Of a DNA stretch of 64,000 nucleotides, positions 54,885 to 63,606 are shown in pieces. The number at the start of each line of letters is the position of its first letter. Within the stretch, counting starts at the first letter, position 1. Source of the DNA: Sulfolobaceae archaeon (lineage in GTDB: Archaea > Thermoproteota > Thermoprotei_A > Sulfolobales > Sulfolobaceae). A program made the translations under genes and the position numbers. The stretch is taken from contig JAPNVD010000013.1 of NCBI GenBank assembly GCA_026627305.1, positions 1 to 64,000 of the forward strand, written 5' to 3'. The notes under the pieces were generated by a model. That model worked only from the letters and a program-made list of their open reading frames with translations. It made no database searches and was not told the origin of the DNA.

Positions 54885-55855
54885 CTATTCAGCTGATAGA
54901 TATTACGAAATCATATGGCAATCATGTAGTGCTCAATGGCATCACTCAAGAGATAGAGGATGGTGAGTTCTTCGTAATATTGGGACCTTCAGGAGAAGGG
55001 AAGTCAACGCTTCTCAAAGTAATAGCTGGTATCGAGAGACCTGATAAGGGGAAGATAATTGTTAATGGCAAAGACATGACAAATTTGCCTCCGGAAAAGA
55101 GAAATATTGCAATGGTGTTCCAGAATTATGCTCTTTACCCTAACATGAGCGTTTATGATAATATTGCATTTCCGCTGAAGATGAGGAAGATGAAAAAAGA
55201 GGAAATCAAGGAGAGGGTCATGAGGGTCGCTAAGTTACTGGGCATTCAAGACATTCTAGATAAAAACGTTCTTAAAATAAGTGGAGGGCAACAACAGAGG
55301 GTTGCAATTGCTAGAGCCCTAGTTAGGGATCCAGTGTTCTTCCTCTTAGATGAGCCTTTAAGCAATTTAGACGCCAGGACAAGGTTTGTGGCTAGAGGTG
55401 AGTTGAAGAGGATTCAAAAGGAGGTTGGGAAGACCTTTATCTATGTAACCCACGATCAAAAGGAGGCTATGAGCTTAGCGACCAGAATAGCAGTTCTTCA
55501 TAAAGGCAAATTTGAACAGGTTGGGAAGCCCTTAGATTTATACGAGTATCCTAAGACTAAGTGGGTTGCACAGTTTATAGGTGATTTTCCGATGAACTTC
55601 CTTCCTGGTAATTATATAGGTGAGGATCCTAATGTAGAAGTGGGCTTTAGACCTGAGTGGACGGAGTTGGGAAGCGGGATAAAGGCAGTTGTTGACTCCA
55701 TGGAAGCGTTTGGTGAATCTTTATATCTCTTCTGCACAGTTGATGAGAAGTTTAAGGTTATTTTACCTTCTAAGGAATGGCATGATGTGGGAGATGTTGT
55801 AAAGTTCGAGATAAAGAAATACAGAAAGTATAAGGATGGAGTATTAAGCGAATAA
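54881..55855 (+). CDS. Sugar ABC transporter, ATP-binding protein (TreV/MalK-like)
   Basis: A 324-residue ATPase of the CUT1/MalK group. Walker A is LGPSGEGKSTLLKVI, Q-loop VFQNYALYPNMSVYDNI, signature ISGGQQQRVAIARALV, Walker B FFLLDEPLSNLDA and H-loop VTHDQKEA. A C-terminal regulatory domain of about 90 residues is present but shorter than in enteric MalK; it contains VGFRPEW. The sequence is strikingly like my memory of TreV from S. solfataricus, so trehalose or a related disaccharide is the best guess. Confidence 0.92.
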   Translation: MTIQLIDITKSYGNHVVLNGITQEIEDGEFFVILGPSGEGKSTLLKVIAGIERPDKGKIIVNGKDMTNLPPEKRNIAMVFQNYALYPNMSVYDNIAFPLKMRKMKKEEIKERVMRVAKLLGIQDILDKNVLKISGGQQQRVAIARALVRDPVFFLLDEPLSNLDARTRFVARGELKRIQKEVGKTFIYVTHDQKEAMSLATRIAVLHKGKFEQVGKPLDLYEYPKTKWVAQFIGDFPMNFLPGNYIGEDPNVEVGFRPEWTELGSGIKAVVDSMEAFGESLYLFCTVDEKFKVILPSKEWHDVGDVVKFEIKKYRKYKDGVLSE

Positions 55856-55864
55856 TTAGTTAAG

Positions 55865-55872
55865 TTTAATAT
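55865..55872 (+). promoter_or_regulatory. TATA-like box of the thermopsin-like gene
   Basis: TTTAATAT is centred about 25 bp upstream of the GTG at 55894. This supports a leaderless mRNA with GTG start and separate transcription from the ABC operon. Confidence 0.45.
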
Positions 55873-55893
55873 TTATCAATTATTAGGAAAAAT

Positions 55894-58356
55894 GTGGCTC
55901 TAAATAAGTTAAGGCTTTTTCTTATTATATTTATTATAACGATAATTATCGCTCCCTCTATTTTTACATTAAGCTCGCACTCGTTAACTCCCGTAAAACA
56001 GTCAATTCTCTATCTTAATAGACCTGTGGGGATAAACGTGAACGGCTCTTTGCTAACTACAAACGGTTACATTAATTATAACTTGACTACTACCGGTGTA
56101 AAGGGCTCTTTCTCTTTTTACGGAGGATCTTTCATTTCAGGAAGACCTATTAATCAACCTGTTTACAGTTTACAGTTGAACGCTAATTTCAACGTATCGT
56201 ATAAGCAATTACTTTGGGTTCAAGATGTAGCTATTGTCCAGAAAACTAGGGATTTCTATAACATTAGTATTGTTGATAACCTATGGAACGCTACTGGAAA
56301 TACTTTACCTGGTGTAAATGGTAACGGGAATGTGACAAATATAACTATTTCTTATACAAATTACACCTTTTACTATTTCGTCTCACCCTATTATTTTCTG
56401 ACAAAGGCTCCTTTCAATATAACCTTAGAGATGTTTATTGGCACGCTTAAAACTGATAACTATACTTACCCTCAATTACTTATATACTTCTCCTTTTCAA
56501 ATAGCACATACAATTCAGGACTCATATTATACGATAAGATACTTGTAAAGTTAAACTCGTCAGATCCTCAGTTTCTCGCTGGTCTATTTCCAAATATTGA
56601 CCTTAAACCAATAGTGCTTCAATTCGTTATCGGTGGAGCTGGAGGAGGTTCAGGATTATATGTTTATAACTGGTCTTCAAGGATGTCACTGGAATATTTC
56701 TTTAATGGTACATGGTACAGCGTTCCTTCAGCTATAAGTCTGGAACCCATATATAATGTGTTCGGAGGAGAGACCGCTGAATACGTAGACGAATTTGATG
56801 GTATAAATGAGACCTACATTAACAATTCGGTTGTTCAAACTGCTGGAACAAACTCACAATATTTCCTCTGGATCACTGGTGTTAACATCTCTACAACCAA
56901 TAATACATTACATATAATAGCAACGCCCTCAAATGCCCAATGGGTAATTAAGGTTTTAGATTATAGGGGAAGTATTTTAAGGATTTTAAACAGCTCATCT
57001 AAAATTGATTTATCTCCTGGTGTTTACTATGTGGATTCTGCATTATATGTGGGCAAGAATCTCGTCTATTCAGTATCTAAAAAGGTAATAATTTCTGGAG
57101 GTATAGTAACTGTCTACAGCAGTTTGCCATTCTATGTTCAAGGCCAGTTATACTTGCCAGGAAAATACTCTTTCAGGACTCCTATTAATATTACCTTTAT
57201 AAAGTATATTTACTTAAGCCCTGTAGAGAGGTATACACTTATTGGAGTTAACGTTAGTGGTGAGATCTTAAATAACGCCTCTTTACTTCTTTACAACAGC
57301 CTAACCGTAAGTCCAGTATATGTTTTGCAGTACTACATTTTAGATCCGGTTAACGCTACTGGCTACATCAACGGTCAGTTAGCGTATATAAGTAGCGGAT
57401 GGTACAATTCTGGCTCTGTAATTTATATACCTGCACAAAACGTAACTCGAGGATTCGTAAGATACATAATAACACAACCTTTAACAGTTTACGTGTCCTC
57501 ACCTACAATACTGAAGCTCAAATATTATGAAGAGGTTTATGTAAACGTTAGTGTTCCCGTTTACGCTAATGTCAATGGTGCAAATATGACAATTACGAGT
57601 GGTTGGTATAACTATGGGAGCATCATAAGGTTATTTAGATATTATTACTTGAACTCAACAGCTAGGATCAGTTTACTTACTAACGGCTACTATTTTAATG
57701 TAACCTATCCAGTAGTAATAATGGTATACAACGAGACTTTAGAGTATATGGTTAACATTACTTTACCCAACGGGTCTATTACCCTTTGGCTCCCAAAGGA
57801 CTATACTCTATCACTACCCTCATTGATTTACATTAATTCCACTACTAGGTTTGAGTTGTTAACTAACAATGTGAGTGTAAATGTCACAATGCCTATGGTA
57901 GTGTCTCCATTATATGTTAAAGAATATTTAGTGACATTGATCTTTCCAAATGAGTCAATAAAGGAATGGTTACGCTCAGGGTATATTTTACATCTTCCAA
58001 GAACGATCTATATAAGTCATAGTGAGAGATATTACCTCAATGGAAATGGGGAGATAAACATATCAGGTCCCTTGATATTAAAACCACCTTACGTTCTGCA
58101 GTACCTAGTCATAATAAAGGGAAATAGTTATTGGTACAATAATGGAACTAGTATTAGGCTTTACGAAAAGACTTCACCTTGGTATATCGTTAGATGGGTG
58201 GGAAATTACAGTGTTATTAATGGAATGAATATAACCGTGGTCGGGTATTTGATTGAAACTCCAGTCAAAGTGTTTGATATGCTTCCCTTCTATTTGATAT
58301 CTTTTATCTTGGCAATGGTATACGTTGTAAGTAAAAGGTTGATTGCTGGTGAATGA
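55894..58356 (+). CDS. Large membrane-anchored thermopsin-like protein (peptidase family A5)
   Basis: An 820-residue exported protein. A signal segment (about 6-28) opens it and a C-terminal span (LPFYLISFILAMVYVV) followed by Lys/Arg anchors it. Residues about 75-330 resemble thermopsin: YSLQLNANFNV, LLWVQDVAIVQ, IVDNLWNATG and VIGGAGGGSG. Thermopsins are acid proteases acting outside the cell. The second half (about 400-790) is built of degenerate repeats of 60-80 residues with YYI/YLV, ...SGWYN... and (Y/F)IN/S elements. N-glycosylation sequons are very frequent. Being next to the sugar importer suggests digestion and uptake of external polymers. Confidence 0.72.
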   Translation: MALNKLRLFLIIFIITIIIAPSIFTLSSHSLTPVKQSILYLNRPVGINVNGSLLTTNGYINYNLTTTGVKGSFSFYGGSFISGRPINQPVYSLQLNANFNVSYKQLLWVQDVAIVQKTRDFYNISIVDNLWNATGNTLPGVNGNGNVTNITISYTNYTFYYFVSPYYFLTKAPFNITLEMFIGTLKTDNYTYPQLLIYFSFSNSTYNSGLILYDKILVKLNSSDPQFLAGLFPNIDLKPIVLQFVIGGAGGGSGLYVYNWSSRMSLEYFFNGTWYSVPSAISLEPIYNVFGGETAEYVDEFDGINETYINNSVVQTAGTNSQYFLWITGVNISTTNNTLHIIATPSNAQWVIKVLDYRGSILRILNSSSKIDLSPGVYYVDSALYVGKNLVYSVSKKVIISGGIVTVYSSLPFYVQGQLYLPGKYSFRTPINITFIKYIYLSPVERYTLIGVNVSGEILNNASLLLYNSLTVSPVYVLQYYILDPVNATGYINGQLAYISSGWYNSGSVIYIPAQNVTRGFVRYIITQPLTVYVSSPTILKLKYYEEVYVNVSVPVYANVNGANMTITSGWYNYGSIIRLFRYYYLNSTARISLLTNGYYFNVTYPVVIMVYNETLEYMVNITLPNGSITLWLPKDYTLSLPSLIYINSTTRFELLTNNVSVNVTMPMVVSPLYVKEYLVTLIFPNESIKEWLRSGYILHLPRTIYISHSERYYLNGNGEINISGPLILKPPYVLQYLVIIKGNSYWYNNGTSIRLYEKTSPWYIVRWVGNYSVINGMNITVVGYLIETPVKVFDMLPFYLISFILAMVYVVSKRLIAGE

Positions 58357-58402
58357 ATTTTCAGTATAGGTTTAAATATTGCCTTAAACTAATCATAATC
58401 AA

Positions 58403-59089
58403 ATGTGTAGGATGTTCGCTTATGTGGGAGAAAGCTTAGATGAGCTGAAGAGCTTATTTATAGCCTTGCAGAGCTCAGCAAGAGAAGATAATATAGCTAA
58501 AAAGTACGGTTTGAATCCTGTGCACGGCGATGGATGGGGTTACGTAATCTATGATGGAGAACACCTATACTATTATAAATCAGTTAAACCAATCTTTGAA
58601 GAGGATTTCCCTCTGGGTTTAGATCTAAAGGGTGAATTCTACGCTATATTTCACGCGAGACAGGCTACTGATAAAAGCACTGTTAGCGCTAGGTTTTCTC
58701 ATCCATTTATGGAGTCAAATGACACTTACATATACTTCTTTGCCCATAACGGTAGCGTTAATGATGGTAAGCTGAGGAAAGAGCTAAACTTTAATGGAAT
58801 TACTACTGATAGCGAACTAGCGGCTAAGTATTATGCGAAAACTGAGAATATGAAATACCTGGAATCTATTACACTTTCTGCTCTAAACGTCTTGATTTTG
58901 AGGATAAGGAGAAGTGATGGTGTTGCCGAGCTCCTTTATGAGAATTATTATGTTAAGGATAGGCCAGATTACTATGACCTTTATCTGTGGAAAGGTAAGA
59001 AAGGCAGGGCAGTCATGTCATCTACACTGAAGTTATATGGCTTTTTAGATGTTGAGCAAGTCCCTAAAGGTCAACTGTTAAAGCTTTGA
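58403..59089 (+). CDS. Class II glutamine amidotransferase (YafJ-like)
   Basis: A 228-residue protein with the N-terminal nucleophile Cys2 (MCRMFAY), followed by HGDGWGYVIYDG, HARQAT and FAHNGSVND, the oxyanion and glutamine-binding elements of class II amidotransferases. It should release ammonia from glutamine or an analogous amide; the acceptor domain is missing, as in YafJ/EgtC-like proteins. A GTTTAAATATTG stretch centred about 28 bp upstream is the likely TATA box. Its stop codon is inside a mobile-element relic. Confidence 0.9.
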   Translation: MCRMFAYVGESLDELKSLFIALQSSAREDNIAKKYGLNPVHGDGWGYVIYDGEHLYYYKSVKPIFEEDFPLGLDLKGEFYAIFHARQATDKSTVSARFSHPFMESNDTYIYFFAHNGSVNDGKLRKELNFNGITTDSELAAKYYAKTENMKYLESITLSALNVLILRIRRSDGVAELLYENYYVKDRPDYYDLYLWKGKKGRAVMSSTLKLYGFLDVEQVPKGQLLKL

Positions 59090-59119
59090 CTTCTTTCCGC
59101 TCTGGAGGGCAGGAAACTC
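59087..59119 (-). mobile_element. Relic resembling an IS200/IS605 right-end hairpin
   Basis: TGACTTCTTTCCGCTCTGG continues AGGGCAGGAAACTC; GCTCT pairs with AGGGC around a GG loop. The order matches the TnpB-element end seen at 51673. The TGA at its start serves as stop codon of the amidotransferase gene. No tnpB is present. Confidence 0.42.
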
Positions 59120-59137
59120 TCTACATATTAGTCATCG

Positions 59138-59542
59138 TTAAATCATAATAACCTCAACACCTAGTTTTTCAGCTATCCTTGCCTGTTTTTCATCCCTTGT
59201 TATTAACTGAGCTCCATGCTTTAGGCATGCGGCTATATATAACGAGTCATAAAATGTGAGATTATTATTAATTGCAATGTTAAACGCTTCTTCGATATAT
59301 TCTTTTTCGTCCAAGAGGAGTAATATCTTCTCTTCTAGCATTTCAAACAATATCCTCTTCATTTCGAGTGCTGTTTTATCGTCTATCAATTTCCTAACGC
59401 TTCTCAGTTTCCATATGGCATTCATGGTCTCCTTTATAACATGATCTAATGAATAGGCTGGTGAAAAAAGGGTTAAGATCTTATCCCAACCTTCTTCCTT
59501 TAACACTACAGCGACAAGTGCTGAAGCGTCAACTATCCGCAT
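59138..59542 (-). CDS. vapC: VapC-family PIN-domain ribonuclease toxin
   Basis: A 134-residue PIN-domain protein. Acidic catalytic residues are Asp5 (IVDASALVAVV), the Glu near 40 (HVIKETMNA), and Asp in FYDSLYIAACLK with Asp in LITRDEKQA. VapC toxins cut tRNA or rRNA. The gene overlaps VapB by 14 bp, with the antitoxin first, as usual. Sulfolobus carries many such pairs and their target here is unknown. Confidence 0.92.
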   Translation of the reverse strand: MRIVDASALVAVVLKEEGWDKILTLFSPAYSLDHVIKETMNAIWKLRSVRKLIDDKTALEMKRILFEMLEEKILLLLDEKEYIEEAFNIAINNNLTFYDSLYIAACLKHGAQLITRDEKQARIAEKLGVEVIMI

Positions 59543-59765
59543 CCCTATCTTCCCTTATTAGCTCTGATGACATACCCTTTTGAAAGCTCCAGTTAGCATT
59601 AGTTAATTCTTGTAAAATTTTTTCAACTCCCTTTTTGGCTTCTATCTCAGCTATCTTCTGTTCTACAAACCTCCTCAATTCTTCAGACCAATTAACTTCA
59701 TTCTTGTAAAGCTCCATTTTTTCCTTTATCTCTTTTTTAACTTTAAAACTAACAACCTCAGACAT
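59529..59765 (-). CDS. vapB: VapB-type antitoxin
   Basis: A 78-residue protein beginning MSEVVSFKVKKEIKEKMELY, a ribbon-helix-helix (strand then two helices) DNA-binding start, with a C-terminal helical, charged tail that would wrap the toxin. It directly precedes and overlaps VapC. It should neutralise the toxin and repress the operon. Confidence 0.88.
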   Translation of the reverse strand: MSEVVSFKVKKEIKEKMELYKNEVNWSEELRRFVEQKIAEIEAKKGVEKILQELTNANWSFQKGMSSELIREDRDADS

Positions 59766-59837
59766 CTGATATAATACCGTATAGTAGACCTTTAAAGTTT
59801 ACCAAAAAGAAAAGGAGTTTAATCTAGTGAACCTTTA

Positions 59838-60728
59838 TTATATTAATAATTTCCCTCCTCCTCCCTTGTTTATCCTCCTTACCAATGCCTTACAAAACTC
59901 AACGCAGTCAGCTATTACTAAATAATCAGCATAGTCACGAATTGGTGCGTTTTTGTCCTTATTTACTGCAACTATTAGTCTAGAATCCCTTATACCTGCT
60001 ATGTGCTGTGGCTGACCAGAGATGCCTAGGGCTATATATAACTTTGGTTTAACCTTTAATCCTGAAAGACCTATTTGTCTATCCTCAGGTAGCCATTTTA
60101 GTTCAGCCGTTATAGGTCTACTTCCACCTAGACCAGCCTTTAGGGCATTAGCCAGCTCTTCAGCGTACTTGATGTTTTCCTTAGATCCGATACCTCTGCC
60201 TATACTTACTATTATTTGTGCGTTAAGTAAGTTACTGCTGCCAGATCCCGATTCTTTTTTCTCCACAACTCTAACTCTACCTTCTGGTAAGTTTACCTTT
60301 TGAACCTTTACATCCTCTAATTCCCTAGGCTGATATTTAGTTGAAGCTAACGTTATAACTGAAGGTAGTGAAGCCTCAACTACAGCTATGCCCATACCAC
60401 TGTAAGCTACTCTCTCAGCCTCAATTTTTTCTCCCTGTAATTTTAGTGATAATACATCAGTTACTATAGCACCCTTCAACTTACCTGCAACTCTAGATGC
60501 TATTATTCTGTCTCTCCTAGTGTTCCCAAATATCGCTAATTGAGGAGAGGTCTTCGTTATTAAATCTACTATGCCATCTTCATCTAACTTATCTATCAAT
60601 ATCATTTCCTTTACAGCTTTAGACTCCTTAAGACCAACTCCTATTATTTCGTCAGCGTTTAAGCTTTGAGCTAATCCTGCAGAGGCGTTAAAGAACTGTT
60701 CATCTTCTGAGAATATGACAACTCTCAT
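59838..60728 (-). CDS. etfA: Electron transfer flavoprotein alpha subunit
   Basis: A 296-residue ETF alpha (FixB) subunit. The FAD-binding C-terminal half has GSRPITAELKWLPEDRQIGL, LYIALGISGQPQHIAGI and NKDKNAPIRDYADYLVIAD, the family signature. ETF carries electrons from acyl-CoA or other dehydrogenases to the quinone pool. The start overlaps the beta gene stop by four bases. Confidence 0.95.
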   Translation of the reverse strand: MRVVIFSEDEQFFNASAGLAQSLNADEIIGVGLKESKAVKEMILIDKLDEDGIVDLITKTSPQLAIFGNTRRDRIIASRVAGKLKGAIVTDVLSLKLQGEKIEAERVAYSGMGIAVVEASLPSVITLASTKYQPRELEDVKVQKVNLPEGRVRVVEKKESGSGSSNLLNAQIIVSIGRGIGSKENIKYAEELANALKAGLGGSRPITAELKWLPEDRQIGLSGLKVKPKLYIALGISGQPQHIAGIRDSRLIVAVNKDKNAPIRDYADYLVIADCVEFCKALVRRINKGGGGKLLI

Positions 60729-61477
60729 CCCAGAACCACCCCATCAGACTTGAGGTATTCTAAAAGCTTGTCCACAGCCTTTTCGACGTTCTCCTCCTCT
60801 ATTACAATACCTTTTCTATTTATGACAAATGGTTTTATGTCTTTTATCACCACTTTAGGCGAAACGTTATCAAATTTTACCTGTTTTATAGGCTTCTTCG
60901 ACGCTTCGAGGATCTGTTTTATTGACGGTATCCTAGGTGTGTTAATTTCACCACTAACACTTATAACTGCTGGCAATGTGGACTCTACAACTTCAATATG
61001 TGTTAACATGCTTCTCTCAACCCTTATCTTATTTCCTTCTATGTTTATCGATCTAGCATAGGAGACATAGGGATAACCTAAGAGTTCGGCAACATAGCCA
61101 GGTAGCGACGAAGTTCCACTATCTGTGCTCATCTCCGCAAAGATGACAATATCAGGATTATACTGTTTTAAGGTTTCACTGATAGCCATAGCTGTTGAGT
61201 AGACATCGCTGTTTTTTAAATCTATGAATACCACTTCATCTAAACCCATGGCTAATGCTTCCTTTATGCTCTTTAAATCGTAAATCCCTGAAGTAATACC
61301 TATAGCCTTACCTCCGAATTTTTCTTTTAACCTTACAGCCTCCTCTATAGCATTCTTATCATATGTAGATATCTTTAGTGGGACATCTACAACTAGTTTA
61401 TCTCCCATGGGTTTGATCATCTGATCATCTGGCACTATCTTGAAGTTAACAGCGATATCCATATGATAATCTATCAT
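60725..61477 (-). CDS. etfB: Electron transfer flavoprotein beta subunit
   Basis: A 250-residue ETF beta (FixA) subunit. It starts AVNFKIVPDD, continues ISTYDKNAIEEAVRLKE with the AMP-binding loop, and ends with the basic C-terminal region. It forms the heterodimer with the alpha subunit encoded downstream. No ETF:quinone oxidoreductase gene (fixC/fixX) is adjacent in the window, so the electron acceptor route lies elsewhere. Confidence 0.94.
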   Translation of the reverse strand: MIDYHMDIAVNFKIVPDDQMIKPMGDKLVVDVPLKISTYDKNAIEEAVRLKEKFGGKAIGITSGIYDLKSIKEALAMGLDEVVFIDLKNSDVYSTAMAISETLKQYNPDIVIFAEMSTDSGTSSLPGYVAELLGYPYVSYARSINIEGNKIRVERSMLTHIEVVESTLPAVISVSGEINTPRIPSIKQILEASKKPIKQVKFDNVSPKVVIKDIKPFVINRKGIVIEEENVEKAVDKLLEYLKSDGVVLG

Positions 61478-62033
61478 TTTAAATTTAAAAAATAAACCTA
61501 TTTAACCATATAATTTTAAGTTGAATACCCAGTTTAACAGATTTTTACGCTAACACAAAGAAGTTGCTAAATGAGGGAAAGCCAGCAGTTAGCAAATCAT
61601 TAGGTGCTACGATGAAAGTAAGCCTTCACTATATGCCGTTGCCAGTAGTTTCACTTATTCTGTTGTATAAACTCTGTATGCGTGATTGAGGATATACGCC
61701 AGAGGTTAAGAATACCAAACACAGTATTGAGGTCTGTCACAGATTTGGATATATGCCCTAAAAGGTAGGTAAAACCTTCATATGCGTAAAATTTACAGTT
61801 AAACGCATTTCTGAACACCAATTTCAAGATATCTGGATTATACCCCACTTATACAGTATTCCGTCTAGGTGGGTTAGGGTTATCCCGTTAATGGGACAAA
61901 GTGGATGAGAATGGAAAGCTATCTTAACTTTTGTGAAGCCCAAGGGTTGATATCAAGTATTATGGGATCCTATGAAACCCAACTCTCTCTGTCTTAGTAG
62001 TTTTTAATATTCATTGTTATCGTATATACAAAT
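61478..62033. other. Intergenic region with decayed coding sequence
   Basis: This stretch of 556 bases has no intact gene. A plus-strand frame is open at 61525-61689 (54 codons with LTDFYANTKKLLNEGKPAVS) and a nearby frame reads EDIRQRLRIPNTVLRS, resembling a helix-turn-helix. Both end in stops and look like parts of a broken gene, perhaps a transposase; this is not certain. The HEPN promoter (TTTTTAATAT, 62001-62010) closes the region. Confidence 0.35.
62001..62010 (+). promoter_or_regulatory. TATA-like box of the HEPN/MNT pair
   Basis: TTTTTAATAT is centred about 28 bp upstream of the GTG start at 62034, indicating a leaderless transcript. Confidence 0.5.
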
Positions 62034-62423
62034 GTGAGGGAAGAAGCAGAAAAATGGTTAAAGCAGTCGCTGGAAGATTTATCTACTGCTGAGGATTTGA
62101 TAAAGTCCTCCCATTATTATGCGTCGGCGTCCTTTTCACAACAGAGTGCAGAGAAGGCATTAAAAGCTTTCCTTATTGATAGAGGTAAAGTTGTAAGGAT
62201 GCATGATCTTAATGAAATTTTAGGGATTATTGAAAAGGATTTGGGTCTTAAGGTTGATGAAATACGGGAGGATGCAAATAAGCTAACCGTTCATTATGTT
62301 ATATCTAGATATCCTGATGCAGCCAATGCTTTACCATATGCCATATATTCAAAAGAAGATGCTGAAGATCTTCTAAGGAGGGCTAAAAGGGTGATAGAAT
62401 GGGTAAAGCGAAATCTGCAATAG
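62034..62423 (+). CDS. HEPN-domain protein (toxin of HEPN/MNT pair)
   Basis: A 129-residue all-helical HEPN protein starting with GTG. SFSQQSAEKALKAFLIDRGK and MHDLNEIL are the family core; the R-x(4-6)-H ribonuclease-type motif reads RGKVVRMH (residues 52-59). HEPN proteins of this kind are RNases held inactive by the MNT partner, which can attach AMP to them. It overlaps the MNT gene by 25 bp. Confidence 0.88.
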   Translation: MREEAEKWLKQSLEDLSTAEDLIKSSHYYASASFSQQSAEKALKAFLIDRGKVVRMHDLNEILGIIEKDLGLKVDEIREDANKLTVHYVISRYPDAANALPYAIYSKEDAEDLLRRAKRVIEWVKRNLQ

Positions 62424-62761
62424 AAAGTCAAAGGGAAATGTTGTTTAGAGCAATGAAGTTCGTAGAAAAGGTAAAGAAGAAATTAAAGATAGAAGAGGTT
62501 TATGTTGTAGGAAGTAGGGCTAGAGGTGACTTCACTGACGAAAGTGATATTGATTTGGTCATCATAAGTGAAGATGTAAAAGGGATTCCCTATCTGAGAA
62601 GAGTTGATATGCTTAGCGAATTCCTTGAACCAAAAGTGGAGTTCTTCATATATACTAGGGAAGAGTGGGAGAATCCTTCTTCTCTTTATATTAAAGAGAT
62701 GAGGAGGGAATCTAAGAGATTTATGGACTTATTAAAGGAATATAAGGTCTACGTTGAATGA
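62399..62761 (+). CDS. MNT-family nucleotidyltransferase (antitoxin of HEPN/MNT pair)
   Basis: A 120-residue minimal nucleotidyltransferase. The active-site motif GSRARGDFTDESDIDL (G-S-x-x-x-G and D-x-D) is intact, and a third acidic residue occurs in KVEFFIYTREEW. It is read with the HEPN gene and should act as its antitoxin through modification or binding. Confidence 0.9.
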   Translation: MGKAKSAIESQREMLFRAMKFVEKVKKKLKIEEVYVVGSRARGDFTDESDIDLVIISEDVKGIPYLRRVDMLSEFLEPKVEFFIYTREEWENPSSLYIKEMRRESKRFMDLLKEYKVYVE

Positions 62762-62823
62762 AGCGCTCTTAAAGTCCTGATGTCAGTAGTGGTCTAGTAC
62801 GTATCCTCAGTTCTCCAAGGAAA

Positions 62824-63606
62824 TCAAAATTGCCTTAATATGTCTAGGCTAACTGGCTTAATTCTACTCAGAAGATATGAATCTAAACTAAAGAGGACTA
62901 GAGACCAGATAATTAAAGAAGCTAAGATATAATACCAATTGATGAATTGCTGGAATGGGTTCAAGAAGTCCAAAGGCGCTTCTAAACCTGTAAAAGATTG
63001 AAAAAGCAATAGTGTCATATCATTGAAGGGTGATGCAACTACTATTAGATAGGGGTATGAAACTAGCATTTGACCCAAGACTAGGATTACGTACAATAGT
63101 TGCGGTAACATTTGAGCGAATTGGTAATACTTTGGAGGAAATATTAATGAGATAAAAATTGAAAACAGGATAACGAACGCTGAAGAGATTATAATCACCC
63201 CAAAAAACGCTAGGGGATATTGGGGTAAAAACACTACATGGTACTCCACATAAAAAGCACCTAAAGAAATTCCCAACATTAAGGCTCCCAAAGTTGTGGT
63301 ACCTATGACCGTTGATACTAAATAGTCGAGGAGGTATCTGCTTGGCGTTAGGCGTGTGAACTTGAAGGCGTAGTATAATGAAGTAGAAGACATTACAATA
63401 GTGCCGCTTAAGTTAGACATTAAATTGCTGAAAACCCAGACTATTATAGCACTCGTCACTAAGCCCACATAGTAATAGGTGTATTGCCTATCTATGTATT
63501 GTGAGATCATCAATGCTCCTATTAAAAGCCATAAGATACTGAAGGTGAAACCCCAGACCCAAAAGCCCCTACTCGTTAATATGCTTCTAATCATTTTTGT
63601 TATCAT
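62824..63606 (-). CDS. ABC-2 type exporter permease
   Basis: A 260-residue protein with six spans; FKFTRLTPSRYLLDYLVS after span 2 is the cytoplasmic coupling helix of ABC-2 permeases. The start overlaps the ATPase gene by 20 bp, so both are read together. ATG four codons later is an alternative start. Substrate unknown. Confidence 0.8.
   Translation of the reverse strand: MITKMIRSILTSRGFWVWGFTFSILWLLIGALMISQYIDRQYTYYYVGLVTSAIIVWVFSNLMSNLSGTIVMSSTSLYYAFKFTRLTPSRYLLDYLVSTVIGTTTLGALMLGISLGAFYVEYHVVFLPQYPLAFFGVIIISSAFVILFSIFISLIFPPKYYQFAQMLPQLLYVILVLGQMLVSYPYLIVVASPFNDMTLLLFQSFTGLEAPLDFLNPFQQFINWYYILASLIIWSLVLFSLDSYLLSRIKPVSLDILRQF

Noticed and set aside
61651-61848. Minus-strand open frame of 65 codons
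   Set aside because: No recognisable family, poor start context, and it overlaps plus-strand stretches that look more protein-like; treated as part of decayed sequence.
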